DNA of 64,000 nt from Margaritifera margaritifera (lineage: Eukaryota > Mollusca > Bivalvia > Unionida > Margaritiferidae): contig JAQPZY010001332.1 in NCBI GenBank assembly GCA_029931535.1, forward strand, positions 868,001 to 932,000. The letters are read 5' to 3'. The notes beneath the pieces were generated by a model, which saw nothing but the letters and a program-made list of their open reading frames with translations, had not been told where the DNA came from and made no database searches. A program made the translations under genes and the position numbers. Shown one piece after another: positions 48,548-58,320 of the stretch. Position 1 is the first letter of the stretch, and each line of letters opens with the position of its first letter.

Positions 48548-48567
48548 TGGGGTCGTCATCCGGGATT
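48548..48567 (+). other. Primer binding site
   Basis: TGGGGTCGTCATCCGGGATT starts 5 bp after the LTR and has the TGG expected opposite a tRNA CCA end. It resembles, but does not equal, the proline-tRNA type of site (TGGGGG-CTCGTCCGGGAT). The exact primer tRNA is not assigned. Confidence 0.7.
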
Positions 48568-48707
48568 GAATTTCTTTAAAGCATATTAGAGATATTAAAT
48601 TTATCTTTGAAATTCATATTGATTTTGTCTCGGAGAATTTTTTTTTGTCTTTGGCAAAGATTTTTAATAAAGAAATTTGTTTTGTGTGAAACCAACAAAC
48701 ATTTACA

Positions 48708-51700
48708 ATGGCATCTAATGTTCAGAATTTCATTTCAAAACCTACCCAGGAGGGGTTAGAGTGCATGAGAAAGGATGAGTTGCTCAAGCTTGCCAGAAAA
48801 TACAGTCTATCTGAGGCAAAAGTATCATTGACAAAACAGGAGATAAAGATTATTTTGATTCACTATTTAGTAGGAAAGGGAATTTTTGATAGCAGTGCTT
48901 TAAGTTTGAAGAGAAAGCCTGTATCTGGTTCTGACAGGAAATTAAGGGAATTAGAGTTAAAGAACCAGATTGATTTAGAATTGGTAAAGCTTCAGATTCA
49001 GAGAGAGAGAGAGAGAGAAAGAAGAGAGGCAGATACAGATGGAGAGAGAGAAAGAAGAGAGGCAGATACAGATAGAGAGAAAGAAGAGAGGCAGATACAG
49101 ATGGAGAGAGAGAAAGAAGAGAGGCAGCTACAAATGCAGAAGGAAGAGAGGCAGATGCAAATGCAGATGGAGAGAGAGAAAGAAGAGAGGCAAATGGAGA
49201 GGGAGAGAGAGAAAGAGGAGAGACAAATGCAGATGCAAAGAGAAGAAAGGGAAATGCAATTTAAGTTAAGAGAATTAGAACTGGCACACAGAGCACACTC
49301 CACTCCTTTAAACACAAGTCCAGGTTTTGATGTTACTAGATATATTAGGTTAGTACCCCCTTTTCAGGAAAAAGAAGTAGATAAATACTTTCTTCATTTC
49401 GAGAAAATAGCTGAAAACTTGAAATGGCCCAGAGAGCATTGGACTTTGTTATTACAAAGTGTACTTATTGGCAAAGCTCGTGAAGTCTACACTTCACTGT
49501 CAGTACAACAAAGCACTGATTATGATTTGGTTAAGGAGTACATCTTGAAAGCTTATGAGTTGGTACCAGAGGCATATCGACAAAGGTTTAGGAATTGTAG
49601 AAAAGAAACTGGACAAACTCGTGTCGAATTTGCAAGGGATAAAGAACAACTATTTGATAGGTGGTGCTCAGCCAAGAAAGTTGATCAAGGTTATGATAAC
49701 CTCCGACAGCTCGTATTAATTGAAGAGTTCAAGAGGTGCATCCATAGTGATGTTAAAACCTATCTTGACGAGCAGAATGTGGAAACTTTGGAAAATGCTG
49801 CTCGTATGGCTGATGATTATTCCTTGACTCACAAAATTTCATTTGGCAATAGGTCGTCCTCTCAGCAGTTTTCTGGTAAAAAACCATTTCAATCTCATTC
49901 GAGTACTTCCAAATTTCACAACAGCACAACTGTTAGGAATCAAACATCTGATAAGACTGATCAGAAATCCTTATCTCTTCCTACGTGCACTTATTGTAAA
50001 ACGAAAGGGCACGTTATTTCTGATTGCTTCAAGTTGAAAAATAAGCAACAGAGTAAAGACAGAGCTTTTCCAAATGCTCTTATTTCTACGAGGTCAAGGT
50101 CACGGTCTTGTATTGAAAGCAATACATTTGTTGGGTCAAACAAACCCCAGTCTGATTCTATTTTGGAGGCTTATGAACCATTCATGTCAGAAGGTTCTAT
50201 ATCACTTATTGGTGATTCTGCCAAACCTATCCCAATTAAAATATTAAGGGACACTGGAGCTTCTCAGAGTCTTTTATTATCAGGTACTTTGCCTTTGTCT
50301 GAGGAGTCTTCTTCAAGTGAAAGTGTTCTTGTTCAGGGAGTTGAGTGCGGCTTTGTAAATGTTCCTCTCCATTGTGTAAATTTGGCATCAGACTTAGTTT
50401 CTGGACCTGTGACTGTTGGGGCAGTGACTTCTTTACCCATAGAGGGTGTTCATTTATTACTAGGCAATGACCTAGCTGGAGATAAGGTTGTGGTTAATCC
50501 ACTTGTAACTGACAAGCCTTGTTTGGATCAGAAAGTTGATCCTGTCGAAACTGAAATCCTTGATTTGTACCCTGCTTGTGCAGTTACTAGAGCTATGGAA
50601 AAAAGAGCTCTTGAGATTGATGTTGATCAGGATATTATTCCTTTAGCTGACACATGTATTGGTCAGTTTTTTGATGAGGTCACTTTTTCCTCAGGTATTG
50701 ATCAATCAAATGGTATTGATCACAGTGATCCTCTTTTGGCAACTCATTCTCTTTGTTCTACTCAGGGTGACAAACGACAATCTCTTGTCGTTGAACAGGA
50801 GCAAGATTCCGAGATATCTTGTTTGTTTCAGAGGGCTATTAGTGAAACTGAAGCCACACAAGTTCCAGTGTGTTACTTTGTGAAAAATGGGGTCCTTATG
50901 AGGAAATGGAGACCACCTGATGTACCCGCTGGTGACGAGTGGTCAGTGAGCTATCAAATTGTTGTTCCTAAGTCATATCGACAGGAAATTCTTAATTTAG
51001 CCCATGAAACCCCTTTAGCTGGTCATTTAGGAGTCCGTAAGACTTATCACAAGATCTTGAATCATTTTTATTGGCCGAAACTCAAAAGTGATGTTTCTAA
51101 ATACTGCAGATCTTGTCACACTTGTCAAATGGTAGGAAAACCCAATCAGAAGATACCTAAGGCTCATCTGCAACCTATTACTGCATTTGATGAACCATTT
51201 AGTAGAATAATAGTAGACTGTGTTGGTCCTTTACCTAAAACCAAGTTAGGCAACCAATACTTGTTGACCATCATGTGTGCATCTACAAGATTTCCAGAGG
51301 CAATTCCTCTGAGAAATATAAAAACTAAATCTATTGTGAAAGCTTTAGTGAAGTTTTTTACACTTGTTGGCCTTCCCAAATCTGTCCAGTCGGATCAAGG
51401 GTCAAATTTTATGTCTGGAATTTTCCAACAAGTTATGCATGAATTAGGCATCCAACAGTTTAAATCTTCTGCCTATCACCCTGAAAGTCAAGGTGCTTTG
51501 GAAAGATTTCATCAAACTTTGAAGAATATGATTCGATCATATTGCTTTGATACAGAAAAGGATTGGGATGCGGGTGTTCATTTGTTGTTGTTTGCTGTTA
51601 GGGAATCAGTTCAAGAGTCGTTGGGTTTTAGTCCCTTTGAACTAGTTTTTGGTCATACTGTCCGTGGACCATTGAAATTATTGAAAGAGAAACTTCTTTC

Positions 51701-52067
51701 AAATGAAGACTCAAAGATTAATCTTCTTGATTATGTCTGTGATTTCAAATACAAGTTGTCAAAGGCCTGTGAAGTAGCAAGAACTAATCTTCACACTACT
51801 CAGTCAAATATGAAATTAAGGTATGACAGAAATTCACAGGAAAGGAGTTTTAAACCTGGTGACAAAGTTCTGGCTCTCTTTCCCATACCTCAGAATCCTC
51901 TTCAGGCTAAATTTTTTGGTCCTTATACCGTTGAAAAGAAAGTAAATGACTTAAATTATATCATTAACACTCCTGGGAGACGGAAACAGAAACAACTTTG
52001 TCATATAAATATGTTAAAGGAATATTTTGACAGAGATAGCTCTCAGCTAATTATTCTGTTAATTTAG
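48708..52067 (+). CDS. Gag-protease-integrase polyprotein of the LTR element
   Basis: 1,119 residues. The ATG has a good context (ACAATGG). Residues ~15-60 look SAP-like (helical, MRKDELLKLARKY); ~85-195 are a highly charged R/E/Q coiled coil encoded by GA-rich repeats; ~205-375 are a retrotransposon Gag capsid region. A zinc knuckle CTYCKTKGHVISDC spans residues 427-440 (C-x2-C-x4-H-x4-C). The aspartic protease motif ILRDTGAS has its Asp at 515. Integrase zinc ligands are H766, H773, C803 and C806; the catalytic triad is D837, D896 and E932 with D-35-E spacing. The C-terminus has a chromo/GPY-like GPYTVEKKVNDLNYI. All key residues are present. The capsid assembles particles, the protease matures them and the integrase inserts the cDNA. 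No RT is in this frame. Confidence 0.95.
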   Translation: MASNVQNFISKPTQEGLECMRKDELLKLARKYSLSEAKVSLTKQEIKIILIHYLVGKGIFDSSALSLKRKPVSGSDRKLRELELKNQIDLELVKLQIQRERERERREADTDGERERREADTDREKEERQIQMEREKEERQLQMQKEERQMQMQMEREKEERQMEREREKEERQMQMQREEREMQFKLRELELAHRAHSTPLNTSPGFDVTRYIRLVPPFQEKEVDKYFLHFEKIAENLKWPREHWTLLLQSVLIGKAREVYTSLSVQQSTDYDLVKEYILKAYELVPEAYRQRFRNCRKETGQTRVEFARDKEQLFDRWCSAKKVDQGYDNLRQLVLIEEFKRCIHSDVKTYLDEQNVETLENAARMADDYSLTHKISFGNRSSSQQFSGKKPFQSHSSTSKFHNSTTVRNQTSDKTDQKSLSLPTCTYCKTKGHVISDCFKLKNKQQSKDRAFPNALISTRSRSRSCIESNTFVGSNKPQSDSILEAYEPFMSEGSISLIGDSAKPIPIKILRDTGASQSLLLSGTLPLSEESSSSESVLVQGVECGFVNVPLHCVNLASDLVSGPVTVGAVTSLPIEGVHLLLGNDLAGDKVVVNPLVTDKPCLDQKVDPVETEILDLYPACAVTRAMEKRALEIDVDQDIIPLADTCIGQFFDEVTFSSGIDQSNGIDHSDPLLATHSLCSTQGDKRQSLVVEQEQDSEISCLFQRAISETEATQVPVCYFVKNGVLMRKWRPPDVPAGDEWSVSYQIVVPKSYRQEILNLAHETPLAGHLGVRKTYHKILNHFYWPKLKSDVSKYCRSCHTCQMVGKPNQKIPKAHLQPITAFDEPFSRIIVDCVGPLPKTKLGNQYLLTIMCASTRFPEAIPLRNIKTKSIVKALVKFFTLVGLPKSVQSDQGSNFMSGIFQQVMHELGIQQFKSSAYHPESQGALERFHQTLKNMIRSYCFDTEKDWDAGVHLLLFAVRESVQESLGFSPFELVFGHTVRGPLKLLKEKLLSNEDSKINLLDYVCDFKYKLSKACEVARTNLHTTQSNMKLRYDRNSQERSFKPGDKVLALFPIPQNPLQAKFFGPYTVEKKVNDLNYIINTPGRRKQKQLCHINMLKEYFDRDSSQLIILLI

Positions 52068-53563
52068 TTGTACCTGTCCCACACAGTGAAGATATCAACG
52101 ATGGAGTACGATCAGACTCTAGTGACTCTGGTATAACCAATCTTCGGAATTCAGAGATATTGAACAACCTAGACCAGAAACTTTCACATCTACAACAACA
52201 GGAAAGAAATGAACTAAAACAGCTATTACATGACTATGAGCACTTGTTTCCTGATGTTCCAACACGAACAAGTAAAATTTATCATGATATTGACATTGTA
52301 GATTCTGCGCCTGTGAAACAGCATCCTTATAGGATGAATCCTCTCAAACAGAACTATCTGAAGAAAGAAATTCAGTATCTACTGGAGAATGATTTCATAG
52401 AACCAAGTAAAAGTAACTGGAGTACACCATGTATTCTTGTTCCCAAGCCAGATAATACATTCCGTATGTGTACTGACTATAGAAAAGTCAACAGTGTCAC
52501 CAAAACTGATTCATTTCCAATCCCAAGAATGGATGATTGCATTGATAAAATTGGAAATGCTAAATATGTCACCAAGTTTGACCTTTTAAAAGGATTCTGG
52601 CAAATTCCACTGACAGAAAGGGCAAAAGAAATTTCAGCATTTGCAACTCCAGATGGACTTGATCAATATAAAGTCATGCCGTTTGGAATGAAAAATTCGC
52701 CTGCAACGTTTCAACGTCTGATGAACATGATAACATTTGGTCTTGATAATTGTGACGCATATATCGATGACATCATTATCAACAACAATACCTGGGAAGA
52801 TCATTTGGAAACCATTCGAAAATTCTTCGATCGACTCAGTGATGCGAATCTGAGATTTAATTTGAGCAAAAGTGAGTTTTGCCATGCTTGTGTCACATTT
52901 TTAGGACATATTGTGGGACAAGGTCAAGTTAAACCTATAGAAGCTAAGGTCAAAGCTATCTCTGAATTTCAAGTTCCAATTTGTAAAAAGCAACTGATGC
53001 GATTTCTAGGTATGGCTGGATATTATCGGAAATTTTGTTCCAATTTTTCCAAAATTGCTGAACCTTTGACAAGTTTATTGAGTAAGAAAACCAAATTTCA
53101 TTGGTCTGACAAGTGTCAGGAATCTTTTGACAAGTTAAAGGCCATGCTTAAGAATGCACCAGTTCTTTCTGCACCAAATTTTAGCCAATCATTTAAATTA
53201 TCTGTTGATGCAAGTGATGTAGGAGTTGGTGGAGTATTGATTCAGGAAGACAAAAGTGGTGTGGATCACCCTGTGTGTTATTTTTCTAAAAAACTAAACA
53301 AGCACCAGAAAAATTATTCCACAATTGAGAAGGAATGTTTGGCTTTGATATTGGCTTTACAGCATTTTGAAGTGTATGTTACCTCAGCTCTTTCTCCAAT
53401 TATTGTGTACAGTGATCACAATCCCCTTACTTTCATCAACAAAATGAAAGATAAAAATCGGAGATTGTTGAGATGGAGTTTGATATTGCAAGAATATAAC
53501 ATTGACATTAGACACATCAGAGGAAAAGACAATGTGATTGCAGATGCACTCTCACGTGCCTAG
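52040..53563 (+). CDS. Reverse transcriptase-RNase H frame of the LTR element
   Basis: Open from 52,040 (after a TAG at 52,037-52,039) to 53,563, overlapping the first frame by 28 bp in the -1 register. There is no ATG before the RT domain: the first candidate at 52,160 is a TTG and the first true Met lies within HPYRMNP. Expression therefore probably needs -1 frameshifting or splicing. Counting from 52,160: RT motif KFDLLKGFW (D141), MPFGMKNSPATFQR, and YIDD at 201-204; RNase H acidic residues D350, E392, D419 and D462 (ADALSRA). RT copies the RNA and RNase H removes it. Sequence type is Ty3/gypsy. The frame ends 138 bp before the 3' LTR; there is no env-like gene. Confidence 0.93.
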   Translation, partial: LSANYSVNLVVPVPHSEDINDGVRSDSSDSGITNLRNSEILNNLDQKLSHLQQQERNELKQLLHDYEHLFPDVPTRTSKIYHDIDIVDSAPVKQHPYRMNPLKQNYLKKEIQYLLENDFIEPSKSNWSTPCILVPKPDNTFRMCTDYRKVNSVTKTDSFPIPRMDDCIDKIGNAKYVTKFDLLKGFWQIPLTERAKEISAFATPDGLDQYKVMPFGMKNSPATFQRLMNMITFGLDNCDAYIDDIIINNNTWEDHLETIRKFFDRLSDANLRFNLSKSEFCHACVTFLGHIVGQGQVKPIEAKVKAISEFQVPICKKQLMRFLGMAGYYRKFCSNFSKIAEPLTSLLSKKTKFHWSDKCQESFDKLKAMLKNAPVLSAPNFSQSFKLSVDASDVGVGGVLIQEDKSGVDHPVCYFSKKLNKHQKNYSTIEKECLALILALQHFEVYVTSALSPIIVYSDHNPLTFINKMKDKNRRLLRWSLILQEYNIDIRHIRGKDNVIADALSRA

Positions 53564-53692
53564 AAATGTAATATTGCTTGATGTAATTAAGTCCAGTATC
53601 ATAAAACATGTTCTTATGTAATTTTGGTTATTATAGTATTAGATGTATATTCAAAAGAAAGCTTTATTATATAAATCTTTCTTTTTCTTTAT

Positions 53693-53701
53693 GAGGGGAG
53701 G
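53693..53701 (+). other. Polypurine tract
   Basis: GAGGGGAGG directly abuts the 3' LTR and is preceded by a pyrimidine-rich stretch ('tctttctttttcttt'). This is the standard plus-strand primer site. Confidence 0.9.
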
Positions 53702-54449
53702 TGTTATGTATGATGTTTATATAATATTATATATATTTTAGGAAATTGTAAATGTTTCTTCACTTTAATATTTGCTTAAATCTTTATGTTTGTTAGGAAA
53801 AACATGTATAACTAGTGTCCTTGAATTAGGTTGTTTTGATCAATATGTTTTCTCAATTTGAAGGTCAAGGTTGATTTTGTTTACAGTTAGAATTCCATTA
53901 AGATGACTCACATTCTAGAACATTCTGTCATGTGACCAATCTAGAACATTCTGTCATGTGACCAATCTTTATATATACCATGTTTGGTAGACATTTTGTT
54001 CAGTTCGACATTACCATCAGTCTTGTAAAGAGCTATTACAGTTGTGAAAATTCATTCCAAATTCTAAGAGAGGAATTATTTTAATTATTCATTGGATTAT
54101 AACAGTGCTCATAAACTTTTGGATTTTGATTGACAATTTTGGAATTTATGTGAACTTATTCAGAGATTTTGGATTACTTCATTTTGACTTCAGCACATCA
54201 AGATTTCTAGTACATCAGGACTTTGGAGACCATTGGCACATAATAACATTCAAGGACACATTCTATATTTAGGACTTGTGATTAGAACAATCATTCTTAT
54301 TGGATTATTAGGATACATAAACACATTACTGTAAGTGACTTTTTGATTTTTCATTTTAATTATCTAGTAATAAATTGCTTGATTTTTACTTGATTTGTTG
54401 GTTTCACTTTCTTTCTGTTACATTTTTCTTAGACCATAGAGTTGTAACA
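53702..54449 (+). repeat. 3' LTR
   Basis: 748 bp. Against the 5' LTR it has one extra T ('atgttttctc'), lacks a TTG ('gcttgattttt' for 'gcttgttgattttt') and has GTTGTAACA for GTCGTAACA. All promoter motifs, the splice-like sites and AATAAA (54,369-54,374) are kept. It is followed by ATAG. Confidence 0.97.
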
Positions 54450-54874
54450 ATAGGTGAACTTGAAACCGCGAAAGACATAGACTAGAGATATCGAAAATGA
54501 AAATGTGGATTGAATTTTGCATATACACATGCTAAAAATTCTCAGTATCACTTAAAAGTGTATACAACACACATACTTGTGGAGTTTGAGTCTTTAGTTT
54601 TAAGCAATGAAGTACATTTCAAATGAAACTGGTGAAAAAGCATGTTAGTGTCAGTGACTGCAATTTCCCAAATAATCTGGAATAGCATACAGTGATACCA
54701 TTAATATTCATGAAACTGAAAGTTACTAGTGAAAAAGACAATGGCAAGGTGTTAATCAGGCTTTGTGTTATACTCCACATTGACTTATATATGGATGAAG
54801 AATGGAAAATTTACAAAATCAGCGAAATAGACTTATACTATACATTGACTTATAAGTTGAAAAATGTGGTAAAT

Positions 54875-57800
54875 AATGTAAACCCTCAACTGCAATTACC
54901 TTGTCTAAGTGCAAACCACGACATAGATTCTATTAGTGTCAGCTTCATAATGATTCATCCCAAGTATGAAAAAATCCACCAAGGTATTTAGGAATATAAG
55001 CAAAAAAGAAAATTTAACCAAAACTGTAACTCAATTTTTGTATGAATGTGACCTTGACCTCAAGATCATAAAGGCAAGTATGCATGTCATAGAAAGAATG
55101 AATTGTCTTAGCTTCATAATGATTCATGTATGTTAAAGAAATTTAAACTATTTGGTAGAATTAAATGGATGTCATTAAAATTACTGCAGCTTGTACAAAA
55201 TAACTTGAGAATTCAATGAAAGTTGTAATTGCAGTCAAACCCGTCAACAACAGCCACCCATAGGAAAAGGCAAAACTGGCCTTTGTACACAGGTTCACCT
55301 TTACAAATTGGTTTTTGAACAAACACCATGCACAGAATATCATTATCATTATTAATATTATTATTATTATTATTATGCTATCGAGATTGTTTTCTGTGCA
55401 CTATTCAACAAAATCGTAAAATACGCTTATATGTTGTTCTCTCCCAAATTTATGTTTCACACAAGATTACTATATCTTGCTCACTTTAATCCATCCTGTA
55501 AATTAAATCATCACTGACTTAAAATAATCACTGATCTTAGATTGTTTTGTGCACCATGACAAAACAATAATTTCCATACTGATTGACAGCTTACATATGA
55601 CTGTAAAACAGAGGAAAGACTCTTTGGCCAGCCAATTTGTATAAGTTGGCCAGTTGCTCAACTCGCCAAGATCAAAAGTCAGTTGGCTTATGTGAGAAGT
55701 CTGTGATGAATAGGAAAACAAAAGAGGCCCTATATGGCTATTCTTTGTGACCCATGAACTGAAACAACACCTGCCTTCACAGTCAAGTTTTAAATATTGA
55801 ATGACCCCTGACCCTAATGAAAAGGGATGTAACTCGCATCTCTTTTCAAAGACAAACTTTGTTCTTCAGAGATGTCTGAAGATATCGATCTATACCGGTC
55901 ACACTAGCACAAAAAAAGACTTCCATTTCTGCTGCGATAATATGACTACTTTTCCCACCATCCAGCAAATGAACTGCTTTGACCCTCTACCCTAATGATA
56001 AAAACTGCCTCACTTCAAATTTGATTTATTGACACCTTTGAGTTGCACTGTCAAGTGACTGGAGTACTGAGTACAAGTGAGATAAGAAACGTTTCCACAT
56101 TGATTCACATGATCTGCCTTTATCTAAACAATGCCTTCCTCATGAAGCAAAAATTTAGTTGCATTGACTGAGTGGTCACTGTAGATAAGTGCCAGTGAGG
56201 CAAGGATAAATCATTATTTGGTTAGGAAACACCTGGCCGCTGACTGTGGAAGACAGGTCACCATTACATGCATGACATTTATACAGAAAATTTGCTGGGG
56301 GGGGGGGATTAGAATGGTTGTTGTATAAAAGTAACCACTTAGTAAAGGTGACCGCTGGGACAGGTTTGACTGCATATTATTGATGGTTGCACAAGGAAGA
56401 AATTATTAAATTGTATGGTTTGTTTGTCATCATTTTTCAGAGTATTAACAATGATGAACAATGTATAAACTACACTGACACTATCCAGCACCTGCAGCCA
56501 CATTAACAGTATTAGATTTCTTCTAAGAGTAAGTGCCAGTAGTCATGTAGTCTGTGATGTTTATGATATGATGTTTATGACAGGAACTGGAGGTCAGGGA
56601 TCAGAGCTTACAAAGACCTAATAAGATATTTTTCCCATGATTTATTATGGGGTGTACAGTGCTACATAAAAGTATTCTCAATGAATGATGCACATGAGTG
56701 GTTATAATATTTCTACATTCTACATTACACTAGAGAATAACTTTATCATAGAATTGAGTGAGGTGGAGCAAGCTCCCCCCCCCCACTTCAACATTATTAT
56801 CCCCCCCCCCCCACTTCAACATTATCCTTCAATGTCCGCACCCCTTTTTTGCTGCTGAAACAGGCCATGTTTTTCACAAGGTCTGCTGGATTAAATAAAT
56901 TTACAAAGTTCCAAATAGTTTTTTAAGAATATGTATAAATTCATGGAAACATTCATACAGACTTTCATTCCAGGTGTTCAGGTTTTGTGAGATATGCATA
57001 GAGAAATAGAGAATGTTGGTGATGCATAACAGAGTGATACCTACTTTGGGAATCTGTTAAAATATATAAAAAGATATATGTATGCAATAATGACTGTTAA
57101 ATAAACAACACTGTAAAATCAGTCATTTAACAAAATTTCAATGAACAGAAAAGGAGAACTTGAGAATCTTCGAGGAATAATGTTACCTCTTGATGTCTGT
57201 TTACAACTGATCAAAGGACTAAATGCCATGACCTCTAATGATTTTTGTTTCAATATGAACTTCATAAATAAAATTATATGGATTTGGTTAATTATGGTAA
57301 TTTTTCCCTGATAATTCCATTTAGGAATCATAATAAATTCTCAGGTTCTAAAATTATTTGTATCTGGATATGATATTTGGTGCAACCTTGGACTTCACCC
57401 CTCAATAGTGTAGACAAGAGTCTTTAATATGGAGAAAGAGCAGTGACAATGTTTTTATCTTGACCGAGATGAAATAAACTGGGTGTATTCACATGTAGTG
57501 CTGACTCAACAGTTTACTCCTCCTCTATAATGACCTTCACAATTTCTATGGCAAAAGTCCTTATTGGAGCAGTTGGTTCTGAAACTGGTAATTTCAGCAC
57601 AACAGGGCTCGAAATTAATGCTAATCTGCTATCCTGTGGTTAATGATTTTGACCACAGGTCACTAAAATCCAGCTGTCACTAATCCGCTGGAGCAGTAAA
57701 AATTACCACCAGTTGCTATGAAAATGTGGTCATGAGCTGGCATTCCCTTTAATGGTTAATTGATCTGTTTATTGTGTTAATTGAGTACCTACCAAGATCC

Positions 57801-58230
57801 TGCACTTGATGAGGTACAATAAATGCTTGCAGTGTAAATGGACAGGTGTTAAACCACTCATCAAGTAAATCAGTGTGATTATTGTCAAAACAGTCTTCAT
57901 GCATATGGAACTAGCCTGGTGTACTACATCCAAGCACTGATTTTATTACTGATGATAACAAAAGGTGTAGGGTCTCAGGCTAGTATGGACCAATTGAAAA
58001 AGGTTGCATTTGGCGACACAATGAATAATCCTTAATTATACCGAACAATGTGTTTTAATATTTATATCGTTGTCGATAAAGATTCAATGCACTGTGGGGT
58101 GACAATTGTAAATATATGGAAGTATCTGCAAGGAGTGCAGCCGCCACCAAATTGTCAGAAATTAGATGATGACGAGAGCACATTTGCAATATTATCAAGA
58201 GAAGATACTAAGAAAGTACTAGAAATGCTG
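54875..58230. other. No firm gene; small repeats
   Basis: An (ATT)n run at about 55,345-55,375 and two copies of a C-run followed by 'acttcaacattat' (56,777-56,822). A hAT-type end CAGGGCTCGAAATTAA at 57,604. Frames such as 54,692-54,991 show no recognisable motif. Confidence 0.4.
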
Positions 58231-58320
58231 AGAAAATGAACACAAATGGCTGAATTTTGACACAGAAGACGCTGTGAGGTTGTGCACTTTCTGCAATGAG
58301 TATTTGGTGAAAGCAAATTT
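58063..58320 (+). pseudogene. Possible zinc-finger/transposase-like coding fragment
   Basis: The plus frame ending at 58,239 contains LDDDESTFAILSREDTKKVLEMLRK. In the next frame, from about 58,234, WLNFDTEDAVRLCTFCNEYL follows, with a C-x2-C pair like the TTF/BED-type finger of hAT-derived proteins. The frames do not join without a shift, and the end of DIRS element C lies directly against it. Coding status is doubtful. Confidence 0.25.

Larger units (their letters stand above)
47793..54449 (+). mobile_element. Complete young LTR retrotransposon, gypsy-type RT with integrase upstream (Gmr1-like order)
   Basis: 6,657 bp. LTRs 47,793-48,542 and 53,702-54,449, both TG...CA, flanked by the 4 bp duplication ATAG (47,789-47,792 and 54,450-54,453). 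Order is LTR, primer binding site, gag-protease-integrase frame, RT-RNase H frame, polypurine tract, LTR. The RT and RNase H are Ty3/gypsy-like, yet integrase precedes RT as in Ty1/copia. Among known groups this combination fits Gmr1, described from deuterostomes. The LTRs differ by one substitution and two indels (1 and 3 bp), and both long frames are open, so the insertion is recent and may still be active. Confidence 0.95.
45583..54873. mobile_element. Possible inverted-repeat DNA element interrupted by the LTR element
   Basis: 'taccatatttttcagcatac' plus 'aagttgat' at 45,583-45,612 matches the inverse of 'attgacttataagttgaaaa' plus 'atgtggta' at 54,841-54,873 in 22 of 28 positions. This type of end resembles the TA-CCGTATAT...ATAAGC ends of the 62.6-63.9 kb element. 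If the two ends are a pair, the original element was about 2.6 kb and the LTR retrotransposon landed inside it. Confidence 0.35.

Noticed and set aside
49039..49315. Open frames on both strands rich in R/K or S/L, overlapping the gag coiled coil
   Set aside because: They are shadows of the GA-rich repeat; the gag frame has clear domains on both sides.
53564..53692. Possible env-like third gene of the LTR element
   Set aside because: Only 138 bp separate the RT-RNase H stop from the 3' LTR and there is no open frame of useful length.
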